From Solibacteraceae bacterium (GTDB taxonomy: Bacteria > Acidobacteriota > Terriglobia > Bryobacterales > Bryobacteraceae), in contig JALSRK010000072.1 in NCBI GenBank assembly GCA_026984795.1, positions 1 through 64,000 on the forward strand: DNA of 64,000 bases, given 5' to 3'. This document shows positions 1 through 8,858 of this stretch, piece after piece. Position 1 is the first letter of the stretch. Every line of letters starts with the position of its first letter. The translations under genes were made by a program, and so were the position numbers. The notes beneath the pieces were generated by a model. The model had not been told where the DNA came from. It worked only from the letters and a program-made list of their open reading frames with translations, and did not search any database.

Positions 1-119
1 AGAAACCGCCCGATCCGAGCCCGGGCGTCGGCCGCGTCCCGGTACTCGTTCAGATAGACCTCCTCGCACTTCAGCGTCCGCAGGAAGCTCTCGGCCAGGG
101 CGTTGTCATAGGGGTTGCC
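1..119 (-). mobile_element. IS3-family transposase (OrfB, integrase core), C-proximal fragment
   Basis: Read on the minus strand, positions 119 to 1 encode GNPYDNALAESFLRTLKCEE followed by VYLNEYRDAADARARIGRF. This is the signature end of the DDE integrase domain of IS3-family OrfB, including the final catalytic Glu in AESF. Upstream of residue G (above 119) the same frame gives a Gly/Arg-rich string unlike the family, so the 5' part of the transposase is missing or frame-shifted and only the C-terminal part remains, running off the window edge. It marks an old insertion or rearrangement beside the downstream phosphoesterase gene, whose stop lies at 160. No inverted repeat end is visible in the window. 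Confidence 0.8.
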
Positions 120-159
120 CGCCCGGCGGCGGCCGCCGCTTCCACGGCCAGTTGGGAGG

Positions 160-2754
160 CTACTCCGAGTCGCGCTCCCCCGGGGCGCGAATTCCAGCGA
201 ATGCGTCCTGCCCGCTGCTCCCAGGGGAGCGCCTCACGGGATACGGCTGGTCATAACCGCGTGCGTCCCACCACAAGATGCGGTTGAGGGTCGCCTGGGG
301 GACATCATCGATGTCCTGGAAGTTCATCGCGAGCGATTGCTCGGCGGCGCGTCTCCGCTGGCCCTTCAGCGCCTTGAGGGGCGGGTTCAGCTCATCCAAC
401 TTCACCTTGGGAGTGAGAGCTTTGTAAGGTGTGGGATCCGCCTCCGGAGTGAAGATACTCCTCATGGCGCGGGCGCTCTTGAGATAACGGGTCTGCGGCC
501 GGATGCCGAAGATCTCCTGGATCGTGCGCACCATGCTGGTCTGGTTGTAATGGTTGGAGTCGAGCGCACCCCGGCGCACGTGAGGTCCGATGGCCAGGGC
601 GACGGTCCGGTGCCCGTCGACGTGATCGATGCCGTCCTGGGCATCGTCCTCCACCACCAGGATCAAGCTCTTCGGCCAGAAGCGGCTGTGGCTGATGGCC
701 TCGACGATGCGGCCGAGCGCGAGGTCGTTGTCGGCGACCATCGCTCTCGGGGTCGGCCAGCCCGGGCGCGTGCCCACCGTGTGGTCGCTGGTGAGCGTCA
801 AGACGTTGAGGTTCTCGAGGCGGCCGGCCTTCTCCTTTTTCGCAAGTTCTTCGACAAAGGCTTCCGCCCGGATCACATCCGGGATGTTCATCGTGCTCGC
901 CGGGTAGCTGGAGCACATGAGTTCCTCCAGTGCGGGGACTCCGCTGCGGCTGCCGACGACCGTGCGCCAGGCGCCTTCCCGGTAATGGCGCCAGTACTCG
1001 GTCCATCGAAGTAACTCACTCTTCTTGATGGGCGCCGCGGTGCGCGTCTTCGGATCCCAGAGCGCCGGCAAGGAGAACTCGCCATAGAGACGAACCGTGA
1101 GCGGACGCCTGGCGCCCTGCCAGAAGAAGCCGGCCGGCGAGACGGTGAGCGCGTCGGACATGTTCCAGGCGTAGCCGCGGGGGGCGGAAATCAAGGCTCG
1201 TTCCACGTAGTCACTCACGAAACCCTGCATCAGCCACTGGTGGCCCTCGAAGCTGATCGCTCCCGACGCGTAGAAGTTGTCCAACAGCACGTAGCGTTCC
1301 GCCAGGGCGTGGTGGTTCGGGGTCACGTCGCGCCCGTACATGACTAGATCCGGATCCCGGTTCCCCTTGGGGATGTCGCCGAACACCTGGTCGTAGGTCC
1401 GGTTCTCCTTGATGATGAAGAAGACGTACTGGATACCGAGTGAAGAAAGGTTGGCCACTCCGCCGGAGGGCTCGAAACGGGGCAGGTTGGCGGCACGGAC
1501 TTCCCGCTCTCCGGCATGCAGCCGGGCGGGCGGCGGCTCGGCGAAGCGCACCAGTGAACCCTCGTACTGGCGCGAGTTGTAGCGCCCCTTCTCCTCGAGC
1601 GTCGCTCCCACCCCCTTGATGTTCACCACCAGGACGTTGCCCGAGGGATCTACCGCCACCGCCGAAGGGAACCAGCCGGTGGGGATCGCCCCCGCCAGGC
1701 GCCAATCGTGGCCCTGGCGCCGGAAAACCATGACCGCGTTGTTGCCACCGCAGGCCACGTAGAGCCTGTCTCCGCTGGGACTCCAAGCGACAGCGGTGGG
1801 CTGAGCGCCGATGACACCGCCGGGCCAGGTGGGAATCTTCAAGTCGCGCCGCGCCAGCGTTTCGGCGTCGATCAATGAGACGGTGTCGGAATGCGCGTTG
1901 GCGACGGCGAGCGTCTTTTCGCCGGGGCTGAGAGCGATGCCTGCCGGGGCCAGCCCCACATCGATCTCCCGCGTGACCAGCGTCTTGGCATCGACCACCG
2001 TGAGGCTGCCTGAAGCCCCCGCGCCGGTGGCCGGATCGGCGATGATTCGCGAGCCGGCGCTCGGCGCGACCGTATCCGTTGAGGCCGGCAGCCGCCCGCC
2101 GCGGTTGGAAATGAACACCTTTCCGTGCCGGGGCGAAACGGCCACGGCGAACGGAGCCACTCCCGTGGCGATCTCCCGCACCAACCGCCGCGACTGGGCG
2201 TCGATGACGCCCAGCGTGTTGTTCCGGCTGAGAGCGACGTAAAGCGTCGAGCCATCGGCCGAGAAGGCCATTCCGACCGGCACCGGATGCGGCTCGAGTG
2301 CGATGCGCTCCCGGCCCAGCGGCCGGCCGGTCTCCGAGAGTTTCACGATCAGGATGCTGTCCGGCCCGGTGCGCGTGGCCTCGCTGGCCCACAGCTCCCG
2401 GCTGCCGGGCCGGAACGCAATCCCCGTGTATGACGTGGTCTTCGAGTGAACCTGCGCATACGGCGTGCCGGTGGAGGCATGCAGAAATTCGACCCCACGG
2501 GAGTTCAGAACCGCAGCGATGCTCCCGTCCCCGGTAAGCGCAATGTCCACAGGGCGGCCTTCGATCAGAGTCTGTTGGCCCCATGGCCTCAGTAGCTGGT
2601 TGGTGGTGAGCAAGTAGAAGCCGGCCTCCTGCCGTCCAGCCCACACGTCGGACTTCAACAGCGGGAAGAGTTCGGTTTCCTCTGACAGAAGTGCGAGCAG
2701 CGCTACGAAGAGCAGTAAGGCTGTGAGCGTCAGCGGAACGCGACGGGCAGGCAT
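160..2754 (-). CDS. Bifunctional YncE-like beta-propeller / alkaline-phosphatase-fold phosphoesterase, secreted
   Basis: Exported two-domain protein of about 864 residues. The start is ATG at 2754; an open frame continues upstream but reads as non-coding. The N-terminus MPARRVPLTLTALLLFVALL is a Sec signal or anchor. Residues of roughly 50-400 are YVTN/YncE-type seven-bladed propeller repeats (for example PVDIALTGDGS and KVFISNRGG). The C-terminal half matches phosphoesterase/phospholipase-C-like alkaline phosphatase superfamily proteins: YVFFIIKENRTYDQVFGD, then DNFYASGAISFEGHQW, VLTLTSDHTVG, ILVVEDDAQDGIDHVDGHR. These Asp and His residues fit the metal site of the fold. Substrate is unknown. 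It is divergently oriented to the secreted gene at 3056, and the intergenic operator repeat points away from it. Confidence 0.85.
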   Translation of the reverse strand: MPARRVPLTLTALLLFVALLALLSEETELFPLLKSDVWAGRQEAGFYLLTTNQLLRPWGQQTLIEGRPVDIALTGDGSIAAVLNSRGVEFLHASTGTPYAQVHSKTTSYTGIAFRPGSRELWASEATRTGPDSILIVKLSETGRPLGRERIALEPHPVPVGMAFSADGSTLYVALSRNNTLGVIDAQSRRLVREIATGVAPFAVAVSPRHGKVFISNRGGRLPASTDTVAPSAGSRIIADPATGAGASGSLTVVDAKTLVTREIDVGLAPAGIALSPGEKTLAVANAHSDTVSLIDAETLARRDLKIPTWPGGVIGAQPTAVAWSPSGDRLYVACGGNNAVMVFRRQGHDWRLAGAIPTGWFPSAVAVDPSGNVLVVNIKGVGATLEEKGRYNSRQYEGSLVRFAEPPPARLHAGEREVRAANLPRFEPSGGVANLSSLGIQYVFFIIKENRTYDQVFGDIPKGNRDPDLVMYGRDVTPNHHALAERYVLLDNFYASGAISFEGHQWLMQGFVSDYVERALISAPRGYAWNMSDALTVSPAGFFWQGARRPLTVRLYGEFSLPALWDPKTRTAAPIKKSELLRWTEYWRHYREGAWRTVVGSRSGVPALEELMCSSYPASTMNIPDVIRAEAFVEELAKKEKAGRLENLNVLTLTSDHTVGTRPGWPTPRAMVADNDLALGRIVEAISHSRFWPKSLILVVEDDAQDGIDHVDGHRTVALAIGPHVRRGALDSNHYNQTSMVRTIQEIFGIRPQTRYLKSARAMRSIFTPEADPTPYKALTPKVKLDELNPPLKALKGQRRRAAEQSLAMNFQDIDDVPQATLNRILWWDARGYDQPYPVRRSPGSSGQDAFAGIRAPGERDSE

Positions 2755-2889
2755 ATGGCGAGTATACCCCTCGCTGCACCGAGTTCGCCGCCTGCAGCGC
2801 CGGGCTGTGAATCCCGGCCTGCCGGCGACCATCTCCGCCACACCGGCGCCCCAATCCGACACGGATCCGGCAAGAGCCGGCGGCCCGAC

Positions 2890-2922
2890 ACAATCCTTAC
2901 AGTCTTCGGCACGATCCTCACA
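2890..2922 (+). promoter_or_regulatory. Putative AraC-type operator, copy A (two 12-bp direct half-sites, 21-bp offset)
   Basis: Half-sites ACAATCCTTACA (2890-2901) and ACGATCCTCACA (2911-2922) lie in direct orientation with starts exactly 21 bp apart and CTTCGGC between them. The same arrangement recurs at 12912-12944 (minus strand) and 14149-14181. Two direct half-sites two helical turns apart is the classical layout for AraC-family dimers. This copy reads toward the secreted gene at 3056. The assignment to the AraC regulator at 12956-13996 is inference. Confidence 0.65.
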
Positions 2923-3055
2923 GAATCGCGGCGTCGAATCCCAACAGACTAACATCAGGGTTTGGCTTCGCGCGTCCGGAATCTTACGGCCGCGGTGCCA
3001 CGGGTCGAAAAATGCACATTGCGTAGGTTCCCGAAGCACCGGGGACGCGCCTGGC

Positions 3056-4861
3056 ATGACGTGCCGAAGAAAGGATTCGAAAGCCGTGCTCTTCCGCGCG
3101 CAGAAGGCTCTGAACACTACTCTTGCCATCGCCATCACTATGGCCGTGAGTTTCGCTGCCGGCGACAGCTTCGAGTTGCGGCAAAGGAAGCTCATGGAGG
3201 TTCTTGTCGCACCCCGGATGCTCACCCGCCCCACCCCGGCGCCGGCTTATGCATACCGGCCTCGGTGGCAGTATTACAATGCCCACCTGGCTCAGAGGTC
3301 CATGCTGGCGGAAGCGAACCGCTACTTCGCCACCTCCAGCGACATCCAACCCGGTGAATGGCGTGTCCTGGCTCTAATAAGGACCTATTTTCGCTTTAAA
3401 GACACGAGGCTCTCGCCGGCCGCCCGGCGGCGCCTGAGAGGCGTGCTCCAGGAGTACAAGGAGAGGATAGACGGCCCTCGATACAAGAAACGGTTCGAGC
3501 GCTGGGGTGTGGCCGGCAACCACTCGATCACGGCTTATAGCACCTATCTGCTCTTGTCCCAGGAGTTCGGCCGCGGACCCTATTACGACATGGTGCGCAA
3601 CAAATACATAGCCTGGGTGCGGCACCAAGGGCGATACGGCCGTGATGAAGTCAACTCCCCACACTATCTCGACCGCTCCTTCCTGCCGCTGCTGAACCTG
3701 TACGATTTCATCAGGGACCCCACGCTGCGGCTGTGGGCCCGGATGGCTCTCGACCAGCTGGTTACGGATTTCGCATTGCTGTCGATCAAGAACGTGCGGG
3801 GCGGCCCTTGGTGCCGGGCCCACCACCGGCATGTCCCGTTCGTCGCAGAGATCAGCGACGGCACACAGGACTCCTTCTATGTCGCCGGCTACGTCCTCTT
3901 CGGCGGCGCTCCGACGCCTCCTTACCTGTTCACCCACCAGATCATGAACTACGGTTTCTTGATCACCACGGACTACCGCCCACCGGCCGTCGCCGTGGCC
4001 ATCGCCGACAGCGAGAACCGCGGCAGATACGAGGTCAAGTCTCATCGCTCTCCGGTGAAGGGCTCGCTGCTGACCTCGGAACAGGAGTGGGACATGTACT
4101 ACTACATCACTCCCGCCTATAGTTTGGCCTCGCTGCAGGACGGAGTCGAGCTGGACAACCATCTCACCAACGGGACCACAGATCCGCCGGACTATGTCAA
4201 TACTCAGGTCTGGGAGCTCACGTTCTCGGACCCGATGAAGATTCTCGGGCCGATGCGCAACCTGCACATCAATACCGGCAGCGTGAACAACATCTCTGAA
4301 CTGCACAATCCCAGCACCGCCCTGATGCAGTTCCGAAACGTCCTCTTCTACAAAGGCCACTTCATGGATTACAACGACAATTTGCACGCCGGCGGGGGCT
4401 GGTACGAGGAGGTCGGCATCAAATCCGGGAAAGGCGTGAATGGAGAGCTGGAAACTCCGAAGTCCAAGAGTTTCCATTTCTGGAAAGTAAAGACCCCAGA
4501 GGGGGATGTCTATGTTGGAATTACGAACTACCCTTACTTCGACGCCGGCGTGATCGAGGTGGGGCTCGCCGCCGACTTCGAAGGGTTTGCCGCCTTTCGA
4601 AAGCAGATCATGAGCAGAAGAGCGAAGTGCCTCGGTCCGAAGACGCTTACCTACACGGACGGAGAGGGCAACGTCATCTCATATGACGATGGACGGGCGG
4701 TAGTGAACGGGGAGCCGTGGCCCTTGCACGGCTATCCCCTCTATGCCTCGCCCTATGTGAAATCGGAGCTCGGGTCGGGACTGATCCGGGCCTCCAAAGA
4801 CGGTATGGAACTCATTCTGGATTTTCGGGATCCCGACAGGCCGAGGCGTGAGGAACGCTGA
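3056..4861 (+). CDS. Secreted protein of unknown function, possible alpha/alpha-toroid polysaccharide lyase-like
   Basis: I do not recognise the family. The ATG at 3056 is chosen because it gives a signal peptide: basic n-region MTCRRKDSK, hydrophobic TLAIAITMAVSF, and a likely cleavage after SFAA. The mature part (about 560 residues) begins with helical, Arg/Tyr-rich sequence containing GVAGNHSITAYSTYLLLSQE and then SPHYLDRSFLPLLNLYDFI. Regularly spaced helices with conserved His and Tyr recall alpha/alpha-toroid lyases such as heparinase-type enzymes. The second half looks beta-rich (NIRYVKSH-like strands, EVGLAADFEGF). It is the first gene downstream of operator copy A, so it probably belongs to the same sugar regulon as the TonB receptor. 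Lyase activity is only a guess. Confidence 0.6.
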   Translation: MTCRRKDSKAVLFRAQKALNTTLAIAITMAVSFAAGDSFELRQRKLMEVLVAPRMLTRPTPAPAYAYRPRWQYYNAHLAQRSMLAEANRYFATSSDIQPGEWRVLALIRTYFRFKDTRLSPAARRRLRGVLQEYKERIDGPRYKKRFERWGVAGNHSITAYSTYLLLSQEFGRGPYYDMVRNKYIAWVRHQGRYGRDEVNSPHYLDRSFLPLLNLYDFIRDPTLRLWARMALDQLVTDFALLSIKNVRGGPWCRAHHRHVPFVAEISDGTQDSFYVAGYVLFGGAPTPPYLFTHQIMNYGFLITTDYRPPAVAVAIADSENRGRYEVKSHRSPVKGSLLTSEQEWDMYYYITPAYSLASLQDGVELDNHLTNGTTDPPDYVNTQVWELTFSDPMKILGPMRNLHINTGSVNNISELHNPSTALMQFRNVLFYKGHFMDYNDNLHAGGGWYEEVGIKSGKGVNGELETPKSKSFHFWKVKTPEGDVYVGITNYPYFDAGVIEVGLAADFEGFAAFRKQIMSRRAKCLGPKTLTYTDGEGNVISYDDGRAVVNGEPWPLHGYPLYASPYVKSELGSGLIRASKDGMELILDFRDPDRPRREER

Positions 4862-5098
4862 CAAGGTTGCGGTGCGCCGGGGATGTGTGGGCTCCGGAAT
4901 GGCTCTCGGAAGCGATGGGCGAAATGGTTCGGTAACGGCCGGAAGCGCTATGAGCGGCGTGCGCTCCGCCGGAGCGCCCGGCGGGAGCGGGACCCGCCCA
5001 GCCGAAGGATGGGATCGGCTGTGGCTGGCGCCGTCTTGCACGGCATGGCGCAGCACACCGGCCCCGGATGCATTCGTGGAACCGCGGGGACAGTGGCA

Positions 5099-6028
5099 AT
5101 GAAGACGCAAGATCCAGAGCCTCGCCGCCGGCGCTTCGTGAGGACCGCCGAGGCGGCCGGGCCGGCTGGACAACGGCCGTCAAGGAGTGCGGCGGACCGG
5201 TGCGGTTTCCGGATTTCCCTGGCGGAATGGAGCCTTCACCGGGCGATCCAGAGCGGTGTGCTGACGAATCTCGAGTTCCCCCACGTGGCTCAAGAACACT
5301 TCGGCGTCGAGGGAGTCGAATTCGTCAACTGGATGTGGAAGGCCCCGACCCAGCGCTACCTGCAGCAGTTGAGACGCAACATACGCAATGCCGGCGTCGA
5401 GGCTGTGCTGATCATGTGCGACCTCGAAGGTCCTTTGGGAAGTCCCGATCCCGGCGAGAGGGCGAAAGCGGTCGAGAACCACTACAAATGGGTGGACGCG
5501 GCCGCCGAACTCGACTGCTTCGCCATTCGGGCGAATATGCGGCCGGGCCGCTGGCGACCTTCAGGTCCAGACGAGCTGCGCTCGTTCATCGGCTACGCGG
5601 CCGAGAGCTTCCGCCGTCTTTGCGAGTACGCCAGGAAGGCTCGGGTGGATGTTTTGATCGAGAACCACGGGGGGCCTTCCTCAAACCCGGACGTCGTCGT
5701 CCGGTTGGTCCACGAGGTCAATATGTCCAACTTCGGAACGCTGCCCGATTTCGGGAACTTCCCGGCTGGAGCGGACCGCTACGACGCCGTCCGCCGCATG
5801 ATGCCGTTCGCCGGAGACGTCAGCTTCAAATGCCACGACTTTGCTCCGGAGCCCGAGTTTCGCGAAACACACCTGGACATGGACCGGATGATGAAGATCG
5901 TGCTCGACAGCGGCTACCGGGGCTGGATCGGGATCGAGTACTCAGGGAAACGGCTGAATGAATTCGAAGGGATTCAGGCAGCGAAACGGTATCTCGACCA
6001 CTTTCTGGACAGCCTGGTCCCTTGCTGA
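5099..6028 (+). CDS. Sugar phosphate isomerase/epimerase-like TIM-barrel protein
   Basis: Xylose-isomerase-like/AP-endonuclease-2-like TIM barrel, about 309 residues. Metal-ligand motifs can be followed along the barrel: EGVEFVNWMW, VDVLIENHGG (Glu), GTLPDFGNFP (Asp), VSFKCHDF (His) and GWIGIEYSG (Glu). The N-terminus from ATG 5099 has RRRRFVRTAEAAGPAGQRPS, which looks like a twin-arginine signal that has lost most of its hydrophobic core, so export is doubtful. It lies 237 bp after the secreted unknown gene and 5 bp before the TPR gene, suggesting one transcript. In sugar-oxidation loci such proteins act as ketose isomerases, epimerases or lyases on oxidised sugars; the substrate here is unknown. 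Confidence 0.8.
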   Translation: MKTQDPEPRRRRFVRTAEAAGPAGQRPSRSAADRCGFRISLAEWSLHRAIQSGVLTNLEFPHVAQEHFGVEGVEFVNWMWKAPTQRYLQQLRRNIRNAGVEAVLIMCDLEGPLGSPDPGERAKAVENHYKWVDAAAELDCFAIRANMRPGRWRPSGPDELRSFIGYAAESFRRLCEYARKARVDVLIENHGGPSSNPDVVVRLVHEVNMSNFGTLPDFGNFPAGADRYDAVRRMMPFAGDVSFKCHDFAPEPEFRETHLDMDRMMKIVLDSGYRGWIGIEYSGKRLNEFEGIQAAKRYLDHFLDSLVPC

Positions 6029-6033
6029 CGACG

Positions 6034-7590
6034 ATGCTCCCGGATCTGCAGCGCCGCCGCGCGACGCTCGAGCGCACTGGAACACGAGTGGCCCTCCTGC
6101 TAGCGGGAACGCTGTGCTGGCTGCTCATCTGCCGCATCTCTCCGGCCGCTCAGGCGCAGGCGCCCGACTACCGCCGGATGTCAGTCGCAGCGCGGCGCGC
6201 CATGGAAGCCGGACGCTACCCGGATGCGATCTCTCTTTACCGCCGGCTCGTGAAGCTCCTGCCGGATCATCCGGGAATGGTGCTCAACCTGGGTCTGGCT
6301 TTGCACCTGGCGGGCGACTACGACGAGGCGGTCCGGTGGCTTGACAAGGCCGCCCACTTGCGACCCGGCCAGGAGGTCGCCTGGCTGCTGCTCGGCTCGG
6401 ACCTTCTGCGTTTGGGCCGCCGTGAGGAAAGCTTGGAACCTCTAGAGCGGGCCGTAGAGCGGAAGCCCGACGACGCTCTGCCGCATCTGCTGCTGGCGAC
6501 GGCTCTGCTGGAGCTTCGTCGCTTCGACCGGTCCAATGAAGAAGCCTGGCGGGCCGCCCGGCTGGCGCCCAGGAACCCTCGGGCCTGGCACGTGGCGGCG
6601 ATGAGCGAACTGGCGCTTTTCCGCGCCGCCTCGCGGCTCCTCGAGGAAACAGCGTCTGATTCGCCGTACTGGCACGCTTTGCTTGCCCGTTCTCACGCGG
6701 AGGCGGCGAGGTACGGTAAGGCATGCCATCACTATAAGCTTGCCCTCTCCCGACTGCCCGAAATGGCTATATGGTGGGCGGCTTTGGAAAAGATCTATCG
6801 GGAGAGCGGCCACCCCGACTGGGCGGAGGCAGCGGCGGCAAAAAAGAGAGCGGCCGGCTCTCCGGATTGCCGCTCCCGGCGTCTGGAGTGTGCCTTCAGC
6901 GCCGGCCGCTACGAGGACGTTCTCACCGCCGCTAAGGGGAAACGGAGTCCGGAAGCCCTGTACTGGGTGGCGAGGGTTCGTAGCGCGCGGGCCTTACAAG
7001 CTCTTTCACGCCTGTCGGAACTCCCGCCATCGGTGGAGTTGTATCTGGTTCGGGCCGAAGCCTTCGGCATCCGGAAGATGTACACCATGGCGGTGGCGGA
7101 ACTGGAGAGAGCCCGGGCGCTTGCCCCGCAGGACCGCCGGGTGCAAGAGGCGATGGCTGAATACCTTTGGCGTGGCAGAGACTTCGAGGCCGCCGCCACC
7201 TTGCTCGACAAGTTGGTGCGGGAAAGTCCCGATTCCCCTGTACTCAACTACCAACTCGGCGACTGCTTGTTGCGCCTGCACCGGGCAGCCGAGGCGATCC
7301 CGTATTTGGCAGCGGCGGTGAAGGCAGCCCCGGACGATCTGGCGGCCCGGGCCGGCCTGGGGCAAGCCTATCTGAGCTCGGGCAAGCCGGAGCTGGCCGT
7401 CCCGCACTTGGAAGCCAGTTTGAGCATCGATCGGCTCGGCAGCCTGCACTATCAGTTGGCTCGCGCCTACTTGGCGATCGGCCAGCCGGAAAAAGCCCGG
7501 CCGGTCCTCGAGCGATACCGCGAGATCCGGAAGGCCGTCCAAGCGCGTGACGCGGCGAACATCGGCGCCCTGAGCATCACCCCCCCGTGA
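6034..7590 (+). CDS. Secreted tetratricopeptide-repeat protein
   Basis: About 518 residues from ATG 6034, five bases after the preceding stop; a TTG at 6022 would overlap that gene and is less likely. The N-terminus ALLLAGTLCWLLICRISPAAQAQA is a Sec signal peptide with an AQA cleavage site. The rest is TPR units of about 34 residues (for example AMEAGRYPDAISLYRRLVKL, LGLALHLAGDYDEAVRWLDK, ALLELRRFDRSNEEAWRAAR). Repeats near the middle are more degenerate, with an atypical segment around residues 200-330. Periplasmic TPR proteins act as scaffolds. Its placement at the end of the operon suggests a role in the sugar locus, but the sequence gives no specific function. Confidence 0.8.
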   Translation: MLPDLQRRRATLERTGTRVALLLAGTLCWLLICRISPAAQAQAPDYRRMSVAARRAMEAGRYPDAISLYRRLVKLLPDHPGMVLNLGLALHLAGDYDEAVRWLDKAAHLRPGQEVAWLLLGSDLLRLGRREESLEPLERAVERKPDDALPHLLLATALLELRRFDRSNEEAWRAARLAPRNPRAWHVAAMSELALFRAASRLLEETASDSPYWHALLARSHAEAARYGKACHHYKLALSRLPEMAIWWAALEKIYRESGHPDWAEAAAAKKRAAGSPDCRSRRLECAFSAGRYEDVLTAAKGKRSPEALYWVARVRSARALQALSRLSELPPSVELYLVRAEAFGIRKMYTMAVAELERARALAPQDRRVQEAMAEYLWRGRDFEAAATLLDKLVRESPDSPVLNYQLGDCLLRLHRAAEAIPYLAAAVKAAPDDLAARAGLGQAYLSSGKPELAVPHLEASLSIDRLGSLHYQLARAYLAIGQPEKARPVLERYREIRKAVQARDAANIGALSITPP

Positions 7591-7603
7591 AAGTATGCGC
7601 TGG

Positions 7604-7627
7604 AGCCGGCAGCCGCCGGGGCCGGCT
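7604..7627. terminator. Candidate bidirectional terminator hairpin
   Basis: Arms AGCCGGC (7604-7610) and GCCGGCT (7621-7627) form a perfect 7-bp stem over a 10-nt loop in the short gap between convergent genes. There is no long T tract, so intrinsic termination is uncertain. Confidence 0.35.
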
Positions 7628-7646
7628 TGCGTTCAGTACGCCCGTC

Positions 7647-8684
7647 TCATGCGGGCATCGCATCGCGGATGTACTCCAGAGCCAGGCCGGCCTGCTCTTC
7701 GGCCTCCCGCAGCGTACAATGCTTGCCGCCTTTGATGAACGGGTGGCAGAGCTCGTAGGAAAGGAATCCGTCAAAGCCAGTCTCCGCCAGTGCGGCCAGA
7801 AAATTCGGAAGGTTCCGCTCGTTCAAGCTCTTGAAGTAAGGGCCCCGCGACTCGTCGAAGCGACGTTTCTTTACCGAGCCGTCAGGGGCACGGTCGAACT
7901 CGCCACCGATATGGGAATGCACGATCAGCCCTGCGGCGGCGCGGACCGCGTCACGGACGTGGGCCTCGTCCTGGGACTTCAACAAGTCACACGAGAGGGC
8001 AAGCTTCAGGCGCTCGGAACCGACTTCCCGGATCATGCGAACCGGCGCCTCATAGCCGTCCATGACCGGTTCGTGGTTCTGCAGCGCCAAAGTAACTCCC
8101 AGGCGCTCCGCATCGCGGAGGCACTCCTCGAGGCATTCCCGGCACCAGCGCCACTTCTGCTCCGGCGTCACGTTGGGGAAGGCGTTGTCCGCCCGGCGGA
8201 CCTCGGCGTAAGTGGCGAACCCGTTCTCGTCCAAGGTGATGCCCCGCCATCCGCCGAACACCCGCACGTGCGGAGCGCCGACGTAGCTTGCCCGGCGGAT
8301 CAGCGCGCGGACCATCAGCATTTCGGACTCGCGGCGTTCCGGAACCGGCGTCATGAAGTTGTTGTAGGCCGACACCAGCACGGCCAGACCGAGGCGCTCG
8401 GCTCGCCGCCGCACTTCGTGACAAGCCTTCTTGTCGAAATCCAGCGGGCTCAGATGCGGGCGTTTCCCGCCCAGCTCGATAGCGTCATAGCCCAGCGCTT
8501 TCGCCTTGTCGATGCACTCGCCGACGCTGAGCGCCGGGCCGTCATACCAGACCCCCGAAAAGGTGACGCTGTAAAGAGCCACCTGCATCCGCCGGCTGTT
8601 TCCGGCTGACTTTGTTTCTGTCCCGGCCGCGAGCATTGCCGTAGCGGCCGAGCCCTGGCGTAGGAACTCCCGTCGGGTTGACAA
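7647..8684 (-). CDS. Tat-exported sugar isomerase/epimerase-like TIM-barrel protein
   Basis: A 345-residue protein starting at TTG (8684-8682), supported by the strong Shine-Dalgarno AAAGGAGG five bases upstream. The N-terminus MSTRREFLRQGSAATAMLAAG is a twin-arginine signal. The barrel carries VTLALQNHEP, LKLALSCDLLKSQDEAH, GLIVHSHIGGEFD and FLSYELCHPF, equivalent to the metal and substrate ligands of the xylose-isomerase-like family, with Gln in place of the first Glu. It is a clear paralogue of the protein at 19691-20719 (shared LYSxTxxGxWY, GKRPHxxPLD, ERRES/EHRES, WRGxT, YELCHP). It sits downstream of the dehydrogenase gene at 8859 on the same strand, likely the last gene of a minus-strand operon starting with the Gfo/Idh gene. 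Reaction unknown; possibly isomerisation or beta-elimination of an oxidised glycoside in the periplasm. Confidence 0.85.
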   Translation of the reverse strand: MSTRREFLRQGSAATAMLAAGTETKSAGNSRRMQVALYSVTFSGVWYDGPALSVGECIDKAKALGYDAIELGGKRPHLSPLDFDKKACHEVRRRAERLGLAVLVSAYNNFMTPVPERRESEMLMVRALIRRASYVGAPHVRVFGGWRGITLDENGFATYAEVRRADNAFPNVTPEQKWRWCRECLEECLRDAERLGVTLALQNHEPVMDGYEAPVRMIREVGSERLKLALSCDLLKSQDEAHVRDAVRAAAGLIVHSHIGGEFDRAPDGSVKKRRFDESRGPYFKSLNERNLPNFLAALAETGFDGFLSYELCHPFIKGGKHCTLREAEEQAGLALEYIRDAMPA

Positions 8685-8858
8685 TTGGACCTCCTTTAAG
8701 ACTTGGAATTCTTCCCTCTTCCCAGGGAATGCGCCGGGCAGAACACTATGCTGGACTCCGCCCCGCAGATCCCCGCGTCAGTCCCCGAAATCGGCGTCGA
8801 ACACCCCGCGACCTCCGACACCGACTCCCGGCGTGCCTGGCACGTGTTCTTCATGACT

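Noticed and set aside
115-1014. Long plus-strand frame of 299 codons opposite the phosphoesterase gene
   Set aside because: Antisense shadow of a well-supported protein with recognisable domains; Arg/Ala-rich composition, no family motif, start codon not supported.
1211-2893. 560-codon minus-strand frame overlapping the YncE/phosphoesterase gene
   Set aside because: Out-of-frame reading of the same DNA; low-complexity Arg/Gly/Ala protein without any domain.
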